Assembly (NCBI GenBank): GCA_964492065.1
Contig: CAZBHH010000003.1
Coordinates: 124,001-188,000 of the forward strand
Length of the DNA stretch: 64,000 nt
Origin: JADKAC01 sp964492065
GTDB lineage: Bacteria; Bacteroidota; Bacteroidia; Chitinophagales; BACL12
Direction: 5' to 3'
Part shown: positions 52,155-61,077 of the stretch, piece by piece
Layout: every line of letters starts with the position of its first letter
How positions within the stretch are numbered: the first letter of the stretch is position 1
Translations under genes and position numbers: made by a program
The notes under the pieces: model-generated
Told to the model about the DNA's origin: nothing
Database searches by the model: none
What the model saw: only the letters and a program-made list of their open reading frames with translations

Positions 52155-53389
52155 CCGGGCAGGTTGTATTCTTTAATTTTCCGATACAGGGTGCGTTCGG
52201 ATATGCCGAGGTCCAACGAGGCGTCTTTGCGCTTTCCCTTATGCTTCTGCAGCGCCTTTACAATCAATTCCTTTTCATTGTCGGAAAGCGATAGATTTTC
52301 CTCCACTGTATTTTCGGTATAATGCTTGGCCTGGTCGATAATTATCGGCCGGCTCTCAGAAGCCTCGGTTTCGAATGCCGGATGTATATTCGGTTGAATG
52401 GCATCGCTAAACAAATTATTTCCCTGGTGAAATTCCGTCTTGAGTTGATTTGCTTCGGCCATTGTCAGCACAAATTGTTTCAGGTCGGTAATATCCTTTT
52501 TCATATCGAACAACACCTTATACAAAATATCCCGCTCCGAAAAATCGGAGCCTGCGGTGTGCACCGAAGCGTGCCCCGAAAGCACCGGCAGATGCGACTT
52601 TCTCTGCTCGGGTAAAAAGCTGTGAATGGCGTCTGCATTTAATTTGGTGTCCTTGGCGAGGACAGAAATCTGTTCTGCCACATTCTTCAACTCCCGTATA
52701 TTTCCCGGCCAGTGGTATTCCTGCAGGGCATGGATTGCCGATTCGTCCAACTGGATGGAAGCCGTGCGGTATTTCTCGGCGAAATCCGAACTGAATTTTC
52801 TGAATAATAAATAAATATCTTCCTTGCGGTCACGCAATGCGGGCACCTGGATGGGTACGGTGTTTAAGCGGTAGAACAGGTCTTCGCGGAATTTGCCGGC
52901 GGCGATTAAATGATGCAGGTCCACATTGGTTGCGGCAACCACCCGCACATCCGTTTTCTGGACTTTTGAGGATCCCACCCGGATAAATTCGCCGGCTTCC
53001 AGAACTCGCAATAATCTCGATTGCGTACCCAATGGCAATTCGCCCACTTCGTCTAAGAATATGGTTCCGCCATTCACGGTCTCAAAATACCCTTTCCGGT
53101 CATCCAATGCATTGGTAAACGAGCCCTTCACATGGCCAAACAACTCGGAGTCAATGGTGCCTTCGGGGATTGCGCCGCAGTTTACGGCAATAAACGGCCC
53201 GTGTTTTCTCACCGAATACTGGTGGATTATCTGTGAAAATATCTCTTTGCCGACGCCGCTTTCACCGGTGATGAGAACATTCAGGTTGGTGGGCGCCACC
53301 CGTGCCGCTATGCTGATGGCGTAATTGAGCCCCGGGTTATTGCCGATAATCCCAAATCGCTGTTTTATGCTTTGTATTTCCGTTGACAT
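52151..53389 (-). CDS. Sigma54-dependent transcriptional activator without receiver domain
   Basis: A 412-residue regulator. The AAA+ domain starts almost at once: Walker A GESGVGKE at 42-49, the sigma54-contact loop as GSFTNA (89-94) instead of the usual GAFTGA, and Walker B FLDEVGELP. A linker of about 80 residues leads to a Fis-type HTH at about 370-412 (DASLDLGISERTLYRKI). With no N-terminal receiver, control must come from another input. ATG 53389 is preferred. Operon order miaB, this gene, lptE, unknown, secG. Confidence 0.9.
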   Translation of the reverse strand: MSTEIQSIKQRFGIIGNNPGLNYAISIAARVAPTNLNVLITGESGVGKEIFSQIIHQYSVRKHGPFIAVNCGAIPEGTIDSELFGHVKGSFTNALDDRKGYFETVNGGTIFLDEVGELPLGTQSRLLRVLEAGEFIRVGSSKVQKTDVRVVAATNVDLHHLIAAGKFREDLFYRLNTVPIQVPALRDRKEDIYLLFRKFSSDFAEKYRTASIQLDESAIHALQEYHWPGNIRELKNVAEQISVLAKDTKLNADAIHSFLPEQRKSHLPVLSGHASVHTAGSDFSERDILYKVLFDMKKDITDLKQFVLTMAEANQLKTEFHQGNNLFSDAIQPNIHPAFETEASESRPIIIDQAKHYTENTVEENLSLSDNEKELIVKALQKHKGKRKDASLDLGISERTLYRKIKEYNLPG

Positions 53390-53390
53390 A

Positions 53391-54833
53391 TTACGGTCTT
53401 GCCACAATTTTTCCTATTAACGTTGCAGAGGTGGCCCCTGTCACCTCAACGAATACATAATCTCCCGGCTTACTATGCTCCCTGGGGAAAACAATCATTT
53501 TGTTCTGATCATTCCTTCCGCAGTTATCGTCCAGGGAGCGGCGTGATGGTTTCTCTACCAATACCTTAAACACTTTACCGATATCGGCTGTATTCCGCTC
53601 GGCGGAATGCCGGTTTTGCAGCGCAATAATTTCATTCAGCCTGCGCTTTTTCACTTCTTCGGGCACATCGTCTGCGTATTTTCGGGCGGCAAGGGTGCCG
53701 GGGCGCTCGCTGTAGTAAAACATGTAGCTCATATCGTACTTCACCCATTGCATCAGGCTGAGTGTCTCCTGGTGATGATTTTCCGTTTCACCGCAAAAGC
53801 CCGCTATTATATCGGTGGAAATTCCGCAGTCCGGAACGATGCTCCGGATGGCTTCGATGCGCTGCTCGTACCACGTCCGGTCGTAAGTGCGGTTCATGCG
53901 CTCCAATATCTCAGAACTGCCCGACTGCACCGGCAAATGGATATAGTTGCAAATATTTTCAAACGCTGCCATGGTATGGAGCACATCATCGGTCATATCT
54001 TTTGGATGGCTGGTGGAAAAACGCACCCGCAACAGCGGATCCACAGCGGCTACCGCTGCCAGCAATTCGGCAAAAGTCACCACCTTACCCGTTTCGGGGT
54101 TTTCCCATTTATATGAATCCACATTCTGGCCTAACAGCGTCACTTCCCGGTATCCCCGGTCGAACAATTCCCTCGCCTCCGCAACAATCGTGTGTAACGC
54201 CCTGCTCCTCTCTCTGCCGCGGGTGAACGGCACCACGCAGAACGAACACATATTGTCGCAGCCCCGCATAATGGAAATAAAGGCGGATATCCCGTTGGAA
54301 TCTAATCGCAGGGGGCTGATATCGCTATAGGTCTCCTCCCGCGACAACAGCACATTCACGGCCTTCTGACCTTCATTGGCCGACACCAAAAGTTTGGGCA
54401 AATCGCGGTAGGCATCCGGCCCGCAGATGATGTCCACCAGTTTTTCCTCTTCCAACAGGTTGGACTTCAACCGTTCGGCCATGCATCCCAACATGCCTAT
54501 CAAAGCTGAGGGGTTTTTGCGCTTCACCTGGCCGAATTCCTGTAGGCGATTGCGCACCCGCTGTTCCGCATTGTCGCGGACAGCACAGGTGTTTATCAAG
54601 ATCAGGTCGGCCTCCATGTAATTGCCGGTGACGCCGTAGCCCGCCTCGCTGAGTATGGAAGCAACGATCTCGCTGTCGCTGAAATTCATTTGACAACCAT
54701 AACTCTCGATATAAAATGTTTTGCCTTTTTGACTGATTTTGGGGTTGCTGTAAACCTCGCCCTGTCTATCTTCCGATAGCACCTTGTTTATAGTTAACCG
54801 CTCTAATGTCGGATTGCTGTCGTACATTTCCAT
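53391..54833 (-). CDS. miaB: tRNA-2-methylthio-N6-isopentenyladenosine synthase MiaB
   Basis: A 480-residue radical SAM methylthiotransferase that modifies A37 of tRNAs. The N-terminal [4Fe-4S] ligands are Cys47 (YGCQMNFSDSE), Cys83 (NTCAVRDNAEQR) and Cys117. The radical SAM cluster is Cys192/196/199 (GCDNMCSFC). A TRAM domain ends the protein. ATG 54833 is chosen because the promoter at 54848 lies upstream of it, excluding a longer frame to 54866. Confidence 0.96.
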   Translation of the reverse strand: MEMYDSNPTLERLTINKVLSEDRQGEVYSNPKISQKGKTFYIESYGCQMNFSDSEIVASILSEAGYGVTGNYMEADLILINTCAVRDNAEQRVRNRLQEFGQVKRKNPSALIGMLGCMAERLKSNLLEEEKLVDIICGPDAYRDLPKLLVSANEGQKAVNVLLSREETYSDISPLRLDSNGISAFISIMRGCDNMCSFCVVPFTRGRERSRALHTIVAEARELFDRGYREVTLLGQNVDSYKWENPETGKVVTFAELLAAVAAVDPLLRVRFSTSHPKDMTDDVLHTMAAFENICNYIHLPVQSGSSEILERMNRTYDRTWYEQRIEAIRSIVPDCGISTDIIAGFCGETENHHQETLSLMQWVKYDMSYMFYYSERPGTLAARKYADDVPEEVKKRRLNEIIALQNRHSAERNTADIGKVFKVLVEKPSRRSLDDNCGRNDQNKMIVFPREHSKPGDYVFVEVTGATSATLIGKIVARP

Positions 54834-54847
54834 TTTAATAATGCGAA

Positions 54848-54855
54848 CAAAGTTA
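54848..54855 (-). promoter_or_regulatory. Bacteroidota -7 promoter element of miaB
   Basis: TAACTTTG on the minus strand, a full match to TAnnTTTG, 14 nt before the miaB start. It probably serves the whole miaB-secG operon. Confidence 0.6.
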
Positions 54856-54890
54856 CGAAATTGCACAGTCAGAATGACAGGTTTTCATCT

Positions 54891-56342
54891 ATGCATACGG
54901 CCATGACACAAATGCACATGCGGCGCCTCCTGTTTGCAGGCGGCTGCATTTACTACGGAATCTGGATTTTCCTGAATTCGGCAATTCCATTTTCGTTCGA
55001 TTACGTGTACCTGGTAAGTTATGTGGCACAACGCATTTACGATTCGGGTTTTCAAACCTGGATTGCAGATGCCACGGTGGATACCGGACACCCGCCGCTG
55101 ATACCGCTGTTGCACGCTACCGGATGGATACTGTTTGGCAAATCGCTGCTTATTTCCCATGGCATTTCCTTTATTTTGGTTTGCTTAACCTATTATTACT
55201 TTTTGAATATTAGTAGCTTATGGCTAACTGCTACACAATTACTCACAGCCGCCTTACTGTTTTTATTTTTTCCCATTACCCTTGCCCAGGCGATTTATAT
55301 GAGCCCTGATTTAGCCGTAAGCGCCTTCTTTCTGGGCGCCTTGTACTACAATCTAAAGGGGAAGTCATGGCTCTACAACATCTCGCTCGCACTGCTGCTG
55401 CTCACCTCGGTCAGAGGGTTGTTGCTGTTTGCCGCTTTCATTTCAAACGATTTGCTGCATGCCGCCCGAGAGGATAACAGGAAAACGCTTTACCTGCGAA
55501 TCGCCGGTTATGCGGCGGCCGCATTGCCCTGTGTACTTTGGAATAACTACCACTACATAACAACGGGTTGGATTCTCGGCGGGCACGAGACAATCTGGTC
55601 GGCACACCGGGAGTTTATTTCCATCGGACAACTCCCAATCCATACGGGAGCGCTGGGGTTCCGGCTGCTGGAATTTGGCGGGCTATGCATCTGGCCGATC
55701 GCTATCTTGCTGCGCAAGCGAGCGCCGGCAGCCGCAGCTCTGAAACCCCTGTTCCGAATAGGCGTTTTTGCCCTCCTTTACAATGGCCTGGCATTGCTGC
55801 CCTTTGCCAACCCGATTTCCACACGGTATCTGCTCCCTTTGTTTTTAACAGGCTTGCTATTGGTAACTCCCTGCATTGCCGCCTTATCGATGCAGCTCCG
55901 CACAGGTGTATTGCTGTTCTGCTTTGCCGCAATGGCCGGCAATGTATTGTACATCTATCCCGACAGGTTTATTAAAGCCGCCGGTTACAGTTGGGACTGC
56001 ACTCCCATGTCGCTTATCTATTTCAACTTACTCGAAAAAAAAGCTTTACATTTTATTGATAACGAATTAAATAAAGATACTAATTCACTCGTTTATGCCG
56101 GCATGCCGTTTTATCAATCCAGTGTTTACACCCGACTGGAACCCAAAAACACAAATCCGACGACTGCGTGGGAAGAAAACAGTTTACCGGCCGAAGGGTA
56201 TTTCGTCGAGTCCAATACGATGAACCAGGTCACCTGGGAACAGAAGACCACATTGGAAAAAGAATGGCAGTTGCTGGGCAATTTTCAATCGGGACGGATA
56301 TATATCCGCATTTACGGCAGGCAGTTGCCGCCGGGTAGTTAA
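54891..56342 (+). CDS. GT-C fold membrane glycosyltransferase-like protein
   Basis: A 483-residue inner-membrane protein with about ten hydrophobic helices. The first loop after helix 1 is acidic and contains DSGFQTWIADATVDTGHPP, which places Asp residues as in the PMT_2/GT39 family (ArnT-like), where they bind the lipid-linked sugar. The C-terminal about 120 residues are a soluble periplasmic part. Several ATGs are possible (54861, 54891, 54903, 54912); 54891 is favoured because the earliest overlaps the miaB promoter region. Donor and acceptor are unknown; a lipid- or protein-glycan role is inferred. Confidence 0.75.
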   Translation: MHTAMTQMHMRRLLFAGGCIYYGIWIFLNSAIPFSFDYVYLVSYVAQRIYDSGFQTWIADATVDTGHPPLIPLLHATGWILFGKSLLISHGISFILVCLTYYYFLNISSLWLTATQLLTAALLFLFFPITLAQAIYMSPDLAVSAFFLGALYYNLKGKSWLYNISLALLLLTSVRGLLLFAAFISNDLLHAAREDNRKTLYLRIAGYAAAALPCVLWNNYHYITTGWILGGHETIWSAHREFISIGQLPIHTGALGFRLLEFGGLCIWPIAILLRKRAPAAAALKPLFRIGVFALLYNGLALLPFANPISTRYLLPLFLTGLLLVTPCIAALSMQLRTGVLLFCFAAMAGNVLYIYPDRFIKAAGYSWDCTPMSLIYFNLLEKKALHFIDNELNKDTNSLVYAGMPFYQSSVYTRLEPKNTNPTTAWEENSLPAEGYFVESNTMNQVTWEQKTTLEKEWQLLGNFQSGRIYIRIYGRQLPPGS

Positions 56343-56415
56343 TTCGGGTTAATTCTCAAAAAAGCCATACTTTTGGCCGCTATTCCGAGTTGTTAATGCT
56401 TAAATTTTTTTGCAG

Positions 56416-57984
56416 ATGGATTATTCAATGGGCGCCGGCTATATAGTTTTCTTTAGCATTTCCTTTCTGTTGTTTGAAGTGGGATTGTACAAGATGTTTG
56501 AAAAAGCCGGCTTACCGGGATGGAAGGGACTGATACCGTTTTACAATGCCTACTACATCATTAAACTCTCCGGAAAGCCCTCTTACTGGTTGTGGCTATT
56601 ACTGGTTCCGATTGTCAATGCAGTAATCTTTTTCTTACTTGTAACCGAGTGGGTAAAAGCCTTCGGCAAGGACGGCTTTTGGCAGGGCGTCGCAGCCATG
56701 ATGTTCCCGCAGTTTTATTTTGCCGTGCTGGGCTTCGATACAAAGACGAAATACGAAGGCATTCCCGCTGAAATATATAAGAACCGCAAGAAGGGTTTCT
56801 GGAGGGAATGGGCAGATGCGATTGCCTTTGCCGTGGTAGCCGCCACTTTTATACGCACGTTTATTTTTGAAGCGTACACCATTCCCACCACTTCGATGGA
56901 GGGCACCTTATTGGCCGGCGATTTCCTGTTTGTGAGCAAGATGCACTACGGCCCGCGGTTCCCGATTACGCCGCTGGCATTTCCCTTTGCGCATCACACC
57001 ATGCCGGTAATCGGCGGCAAGGCATATTCCACACTCATTCAGCTCCCCTATTTGCGGCTGCCGGGTATTCAATCCATTCACCGCAACGATATCGTGGTTT
57101 TCAACTTCCCGGAAGGCGATACCATTTTTAAGCCTATCGGCGACCAGGATTACTACGATATGAAACGTGCCGACCCGGATGGCTTCAGGCCCCGCCCCGA
57201 CCAGATAGGCACCCGGCCCATCGACAAGCGGGAAAACTATATCAAGCGCTGCGTGGGCATTCCGGGCGATTCGCTGGAAGTGAAAAACGGCACACTGTAT
57301 ATCAACGGCGAAATAGCATTTCAACCCGAACACTTACAAAAATCTTATCGCATTGTCTTTAAACCGAATGTCACTGTGCCGCCGGATTTCCTGGAAGAAC
57401 AGGGCGTGAACCTGATGGACTACGAGCGCAACGGATTATACGCCGACAACCAGATGTTCGTCATTGTAAACATCGACAAGGAAACTTTAGACCGCTTCAA
57501 AAAGAATCCATCGGTGGACATTATTGAAGAGATAACCAAGACCAGGTTTAATGTAGAAAGCCAAAGGGATTATACCCCGGCGAGGTATTATCCACACGAT
57601 CCCGGGCTGCAGAAAAACAGCATCGACGATTTCGGCCCAATATACGTTCCGAAACGAGGCGCCACTGTGCAAATTTCAAAAGAAAACTACCCTTACTTTA
57701 AGCGTATAATTGAATTTTACGAGCGCAACAAGGTAACGTTTGATACAGCGGGGAACCCGATGTTGAACGGGCAACCGCTGACGTCCTATACCTTTAAGCA
57801 GAACTATTATTTCATGATGGGCGATAATCGCCACCGCTCTCTCGACTCCCGCTTCTGGGGTTTTGTACCCGAAGACCACGTGGTGGGCAAGGCGGCCATG
57901 GTTTGGTGGAGTTGGGATAGCAAAAAACCGCTGTTTCAGCGATTTGGCACCATACGCTGGGATCGTGTATTTCGTTTCTTATAA
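56416..57984 (+). CDS. lepB: Signal peptidase I with N-terminal membrane domain
   Basis: A 522-residue enzyme that cleaves signal peptides at the inner membrane. An N-terminal segment (about 1-110) with three hydrophobic helices (8-27, 57-76, 92-106) resembles DUF5684. The S26 catalytic domain follows, anchored by the helix at 133-150. The nucleophile is Ser160 in IPTTSMEGTL and the general base Lys277 in YIKRCVGIPGD. Two long insertions separate the family boxes, and MMGDNRHRSLDSRFWG is box E. It is far larger than E. coli LepB (324). ATG 56416 is used; an in-frame TTG lies 6 nt upstream. Confidence 0.95.
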   Translation: MDYSMGAGYIVFFSISFLLFEVGLYKMFEKAGLPGWKGLIPFYNAYYIIKLSGKPSYWLWLLLVPIVNAVIFFLLVTEWVKAFGKDGFWQGVAAMMFPQFYFAVLGFDTKTKYEGIPAEIYKNRKKGFWREWADAIAFAVVAATFIRTFIFEAYTIPTTSMEGTLLAGDFLFVSKMHYGPRFPITPLAFPFAHHTMPVIGGKAYSTLIQLPYLRLPGIQSIHRNDIVVFNFPEGDTIFKPIGDQDYYDMKRADPDGFRPRPDQIGTRPIDKRENYIKRCVGIPGDSLEVKNGTLYINGEIAFQPEHLQKSYRIVFKPNVTVPPDFLEEQGVNLMDYERNGLYADNQMFVIVNIDKETLDRFKKNPSVDIIEEITKTRFNVESQRDYTPARYYPHDPGLQKNSIDDFGPIYVPKRGATVQISKENYPYFKRIIEFYERNKVTFDTAGNPMLNGQPLTSYTFKQNYYFMMGDNRHRSLDSRFWGFVPEDHVVGKAAMVWWSWDSKKPLFQRFGTIRWDRVFRFL

Positions 57985-58002
57985 TCCGCTAACCGGAAAA
58001 TC

Positions 58003-58350
58003 ATGGAATGCAGATTCGTTGTACCAGTTATTGCCTGTACATTTACCGCAATGAGTTTTATGGCATGCCGAACCGCACACGGCGAAAAGACCAGCACGTT
58101 TAAAGTGTATGGCAATTGCGAAATGTGCGAGGAAAATATCGAGACCGCATTGGACAGAGACGGGATTTACAGCGCCAGTTGGAATAAAGATACCAAGATG
58201 ATACGAGTGAAGTTTGATTCCACCCGATATGTGCTCGACCAGATTTACACTTTGATTTCAGAAGCGGGTTATGATACCGAAACTACCCGTGCTACCGACG
58301 AAGCATACATGCGATTAGACGAGTGCTGCCGATACGAACGGCCGATGTAA
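58003..58350 (+). CDS. Exported heavy-metal-associated (HMA) domain protein
   Basis: A 115-residue exported protein. The N-terminal hydrophobic segment ends near Cys22 (FMAC), a weak lipobox. The HMA fold carries metal site NCEMCEEN (Cys39, Cys42) and the later ISEAGYDTET segment. A C-terminal DECCRYERPM tail with two adjacent Cys may give a second metal site. A periplasmic copper or mercury trafficking role is likely from the domain. It follows lepB after 18 nt. Confidence 0.82.
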   Translation: MECRFVVPVIACTFTAMSFMACRTAHGEKTSTFKVYGNCEMCEENIETALDRDGIYSASWNKDTKMIRVKFDSTRYVLDQIYTLISEAGYDTETTRATDEAYMRLDECCRYERPM

Positions 58351-58452
58351 TTGCTGCGCTGCCCCCAATCCATGTGATACCCGCTCCGGATAGGCGCCAT
58401 GCCGAATCTGCGTATATTTACATCGATCCACGACCGCAGACAGAACAGCGCT

Positions 58453-58926
58453 ATGCAAATGACACTTTTGGCAATTGGAAAAACTAAAAATCAACATCTC
58501 ATCGCCTTAATAACCGGTTATGCCCGGCGCATTAACAGGTACAGCAAATTTATGATTGTGGAATTGCCCGATATAAAAAATGCCGCCTCGATGGATGCAG
58601 AGTCCCTCCTAAAAAAAGAGGCGGAGCTGTTGCTGAAACATATCGGCCCCAATGACAGCGTTGTTCTCCTCGACTCCGGCGGCAGGCAGTACAATTCGGA
58701 GGCCTTTGCAAAATTCATCGCACAGAAACAGGTGGCCAACACGCAACACCTCGTATTTACCGTGGGCGGCGCCTATGGATTCCACTCTTCCCTGTACACC
58801 CTGTTTTCCGAGCAATGCAGCCTCGCCCCGCTCACTTTTACCCATCAGTTGGTACGGCTGATTTTTTGCGAACAATTGTACCGGGCGTTTACCATTATTC
58901 ACAATGAACCTTACCACCACGCATAA
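58453..58926 (+). CDS. rlmH: 23S rRNA pseudouridine1915 N3-methyltransferase RlmH
   Basis: A 157-residue SPOUT methyltransferase acting on 23S rRNA near position 1915 in assembled ribosomes. The length is that of E. coli RlmH (155). Landmarks are a central VVLLDSGGRQYNSEAFA segment, FTVGGAYGF and the C-terminal LTFTHQLVRLIFCEQLYRA. ATG 58453 is used because an upstream frame to 58399 is not family-like; ATG 58459 is also possible. A weak -7 element TATATTTA lies at 58413. Confidence 0.95.
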   Translation: MQMTLLAIGKTKNQHLIALITGYARRINRYSKFMIVELPDIKNAASMDAESLLKKEAELLLKHIGPNDSVVLLDSGGRQYNSEAFAKFIAQKQVANTQHLVFTVGGAYGFHSSLYTLFSEQCSLAPLTFTHQLVRLIFCEQLYRAFTIIHNEPYHHA

Positions 58927-58932
58927 CCGACG

Positions 58933-59568
58933 ATGAACTACACTTCCATCACCCTGGTAATCATTATTCTCACCTGTATCACCTCTATTATGGCGTTTAG
59001 CAATGCGGCGATGAAAGGCGCTGCATTATTCTATCCCTACCTCGTAAAAAAACAGGGGGAATGGCACCGCTTTTTCACGGGCGGGTTCATTCATGCCGAT
59101 TGGTTACATCTCGCCGTAAATATGTATGTCTTGTACATGTTTGGCAATATCCTGGAGAAATACCTGCTACCCGTGTATTTTATGCAAAAGTCGAAACTGG
59201 TGTATATCATCATCTATCTCGGCGGGATAATTGTCGCAGACATTCCCTCTTTCCTGAAACACCGGAACGATCCGTCGTTTCGGTCGCTCGGCGCCTCGGG
59301 AGCCGTTTCTGCCATCGTGTTTGCGGGCATTCTCATCAATCCCTGGGAAGGCGGCATCGGGTTGTTATTCCTGCCGGGCATCATGCTGCCGCCGGTCGTT
59401 TTCGGCGGTTTGTACCTGCTGTACACGGCGTATATGGCCCGCCGCCAGATGGACAATATTAACCACGACGCCCATCTCTTCGGGGCGTTATTCGGTTTTT
59501 TACTGCCGGGGATCATTAAGCCGGCTATTTATATTGCTTTTATCGATCAAATATTTACCAGGTTATGA
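58933..59568 (+). CDS. Rhomboid-family intramembrane serine protease
   Basis: A 211-residue inner-membrane protease with six hydrophobic helices. The family loop GGFIHADWLHLAVNMYVL spans 50-67. The catalytic Ser122 is in GASGAVS and the His181 in NHDAHLFGALFG. The size is minimal for a rhomboid and no cytosolic domain is added. It overlaps the threonine aldolase gene by 4 nt and lies 6 nt after rlmH. Substrates are unknown. Confidence 0.93.
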   Translation: MNYTSITLVIIILTCITSIMAFSNAAMKGAALFYPYLVKKQGEWHRFFTGGFIHADWLHLAVNMYVLYMFGNILEKYLLPVYFMQKSKLVYIIIYLGGIIVADIPSFLKHRNDPSFRSLGASGAVSAIVFAGILINPWEGGIGLLFLPGIMLPPVVFGGLYLLYTAYMARRQMDNINHDAHLFGALFGFLLPGIIKPAIYIAFIDQIFTRL

Positions 59569-60599
59569 TTGTTGATCTGCGAAGCGATACCGTTACACAA
59601 CCGACGGAAGCAATGCGGGATGCAATGCGCAATGCAACGGTGGGCGATGATGTATTTGGCGAGGACCCTTCGATTAATCGACTGGAGGCCACTGCTGCCG
59701 ACATGTTTGGAATGGGAGCCGCAATGTTTTGCCCGACAGCCACCATGTGCAATCAAATTGCCATCAAGGCACAGACGCAACCGATGGATGAAATCATCTG
59801 CGACCGGTTGTCGCATATTTACCAATACGAAGTCGGCGGATATGCATTTCTTTCGGGATGCAGCATAAAAACCATCCACAGCGAGCGGGGCATTCTTACA
59901 CCGCAACAGATTCGTGCAGCGATAAACCCCACCGATATTCACAAACCCGTCAGCCGGTTGGTCTGCCTGGAAAACACCTGCAATAAAGGCGGCGGCGCTG
60001 CCTATGCACTGCATCAGATACAAGCCATCAGCGCATTATGCCGGGAGGAACAGTTAGCGCTGCACCTCGACGGATCCCGGCTGTTTAACGCCCTCACAGC
60101 TACGGGAGATACGCCGGGCGGTTACGGAAAATATTTCCACTCGATAACGTTATGCCTGTCGAAAGGACTCGGCTGCCCCGCCGGCGCATTGCTGCTCGGC
60201 GATGCGGAACTGATACAGAGAGCCCGTCGCATACGCAAAGTATTCGGTGGCGGTATGCGGCAGGCCGGGATATTTGCAGCGGCGGGGATATATGCCCTAA
60301 ACCATCATATCGCAGCGTTGCAGACAGACCATATTCACGCCGGCATAATTGCCGATGCACTTCTGAAAGCGCCCTATGTAAAAGATGTGCTGCCAGTAGA
60401 GACAAATATTATTATTTTCAGCCTAAAGGATGCTGCCCGTGATTTGGATTTTATAGAATATTTGGACGAGAAGAAAATAAAGGCATTTGCCATCGGCGAT
60501 AATAAAGTCCGGTTTGTAACGCACCGCGATATAACTGAAAATATGATTCCACACATCCTTAATGCGCTTGCCGGTTACAGGTATGAAGCGGTTGCATGA
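59565..60599 (+). CDS. ltaE: Low-specificity L-threonine aldolase
   Basis: A 344-residue cytoplasmic PLP enzyme splitting L-threonine to glycine and acetaldehyde. Landmarks are LRSDTVTQPTEAMRDAM at the N-terminus, GDDVFGEDP, LENTCNKGGG and the PLP Lys200 in LCLSKGLGCP. The length is normal. It is translationally coupled to the rhomboid gene through ATGA. Confidence 0.95.
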   Translation: MIVDLRSDTVTQPTEAMRDAMRNATVGDDVFGEDPSINRLEATAADMFGMGAAMFCPTATMCNQIAIKAQTQPMDEIICDRLSHIYQYEVGGYAFLSGCSIKTIHSERGILTPQQIRAAINPTDIHKPVSRLVCLENTCNKGGGAAYALHQIQAISALCREEQLALHLDGSRLFNALTATGDTPGGYGKYFHSITLCLSKGLGCPAGALLLGDAELIQRARRIRKVFGGGMRQAGIFAAAGIYALNHHIAALQTDHIHAGIIADALLKAPYVKDVLPVETNIIIFSLKDAARDLDFIEYLDEKKIKAFAIGDNKVRFVTHRDITENMIPHILNALAGYRYEAVA

Positions 60600-60647
60600 A
60601 CAGGTATTTCACGTCGCCAGCGCTCTTTTTACATTCAATTGTATTAT

Positions 60648-60655
60648 TAACTTTG
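60648..60655 (+). promoter_or_regulatory. Bacteroidota -7 promoter element of the lipoprotein-VTC operon
   Basis: TAACTTTG, a full match to TAnnTTTG, 20 nt before the ATG at 60676. A T-run at 60626-60630 is a weak -33 candidate. Confidence 0.6.
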
Positions 60656-60675
60656 AAGGTTAATCAACCAGCGAT

Positions 60676-61077
60676 ATGAATTTGAAAATATTACTGCCTT
60701 CCTGTCTTTTGCTTTGCTTCGCAGCGCTGATTGCCGGCTGTAACCTGGGGCCGGGAGAAGGCGGTACGGCAACCATTGTCGGCAAGGTGAAGGCGATGGA
60801 ATACAACAGTTCCGGGCTTTTCATAAAGGAATACTATGCAGCCAATGAGCGGGTATTTATTATCTACGGCGATGAAGCGTACCAGAGCGATGAGGTGCGG
60901 ACAAGCTACGACGGTTCCTACCGGTTTGAATTTTTGCGCAAGGGCGATTACACCCTTTTCGTTTACTCGGATTGCCCGGCATGCGACGGCGAAATGCAGG
61001 CTGTATTTGTCGATGTCAGCATTACTAAAAATGGCAGGGAAGTAACGGCGCCAGAAATGATTATTGAAAAACACTGA
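60676..61077 (+). CDS. Small lipoprotein of unknown function heading the VTC operon
   Basis: A 133-residue lipoprotein with lipobox IAGC (Cys22). The mature domain looks like a carboxypeptidase regulatory-like (Ig-type) fold: ATIVGKVKAME, then TSYDGSYRFEFLRKGDYTLFV. It has a CPAC pair near 106. No enzyme motif is seen. The stop is directly followed by the TTG start of the VTC gene (TGATTG), so the two are probably translated together. Confidence 0.72.
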   Translation: MNLKILLPSCLLLCFAALIAGCNLGPGEGGTATIVGKVKAMEYNSSGLFIKEYYAANERVFIIYGDEAYQSDEVRTSYDGSYRFEFLRKGDYTLFVYSDCPACDGEMQAVFVDVSITKNGREVTAPEMIIEKH

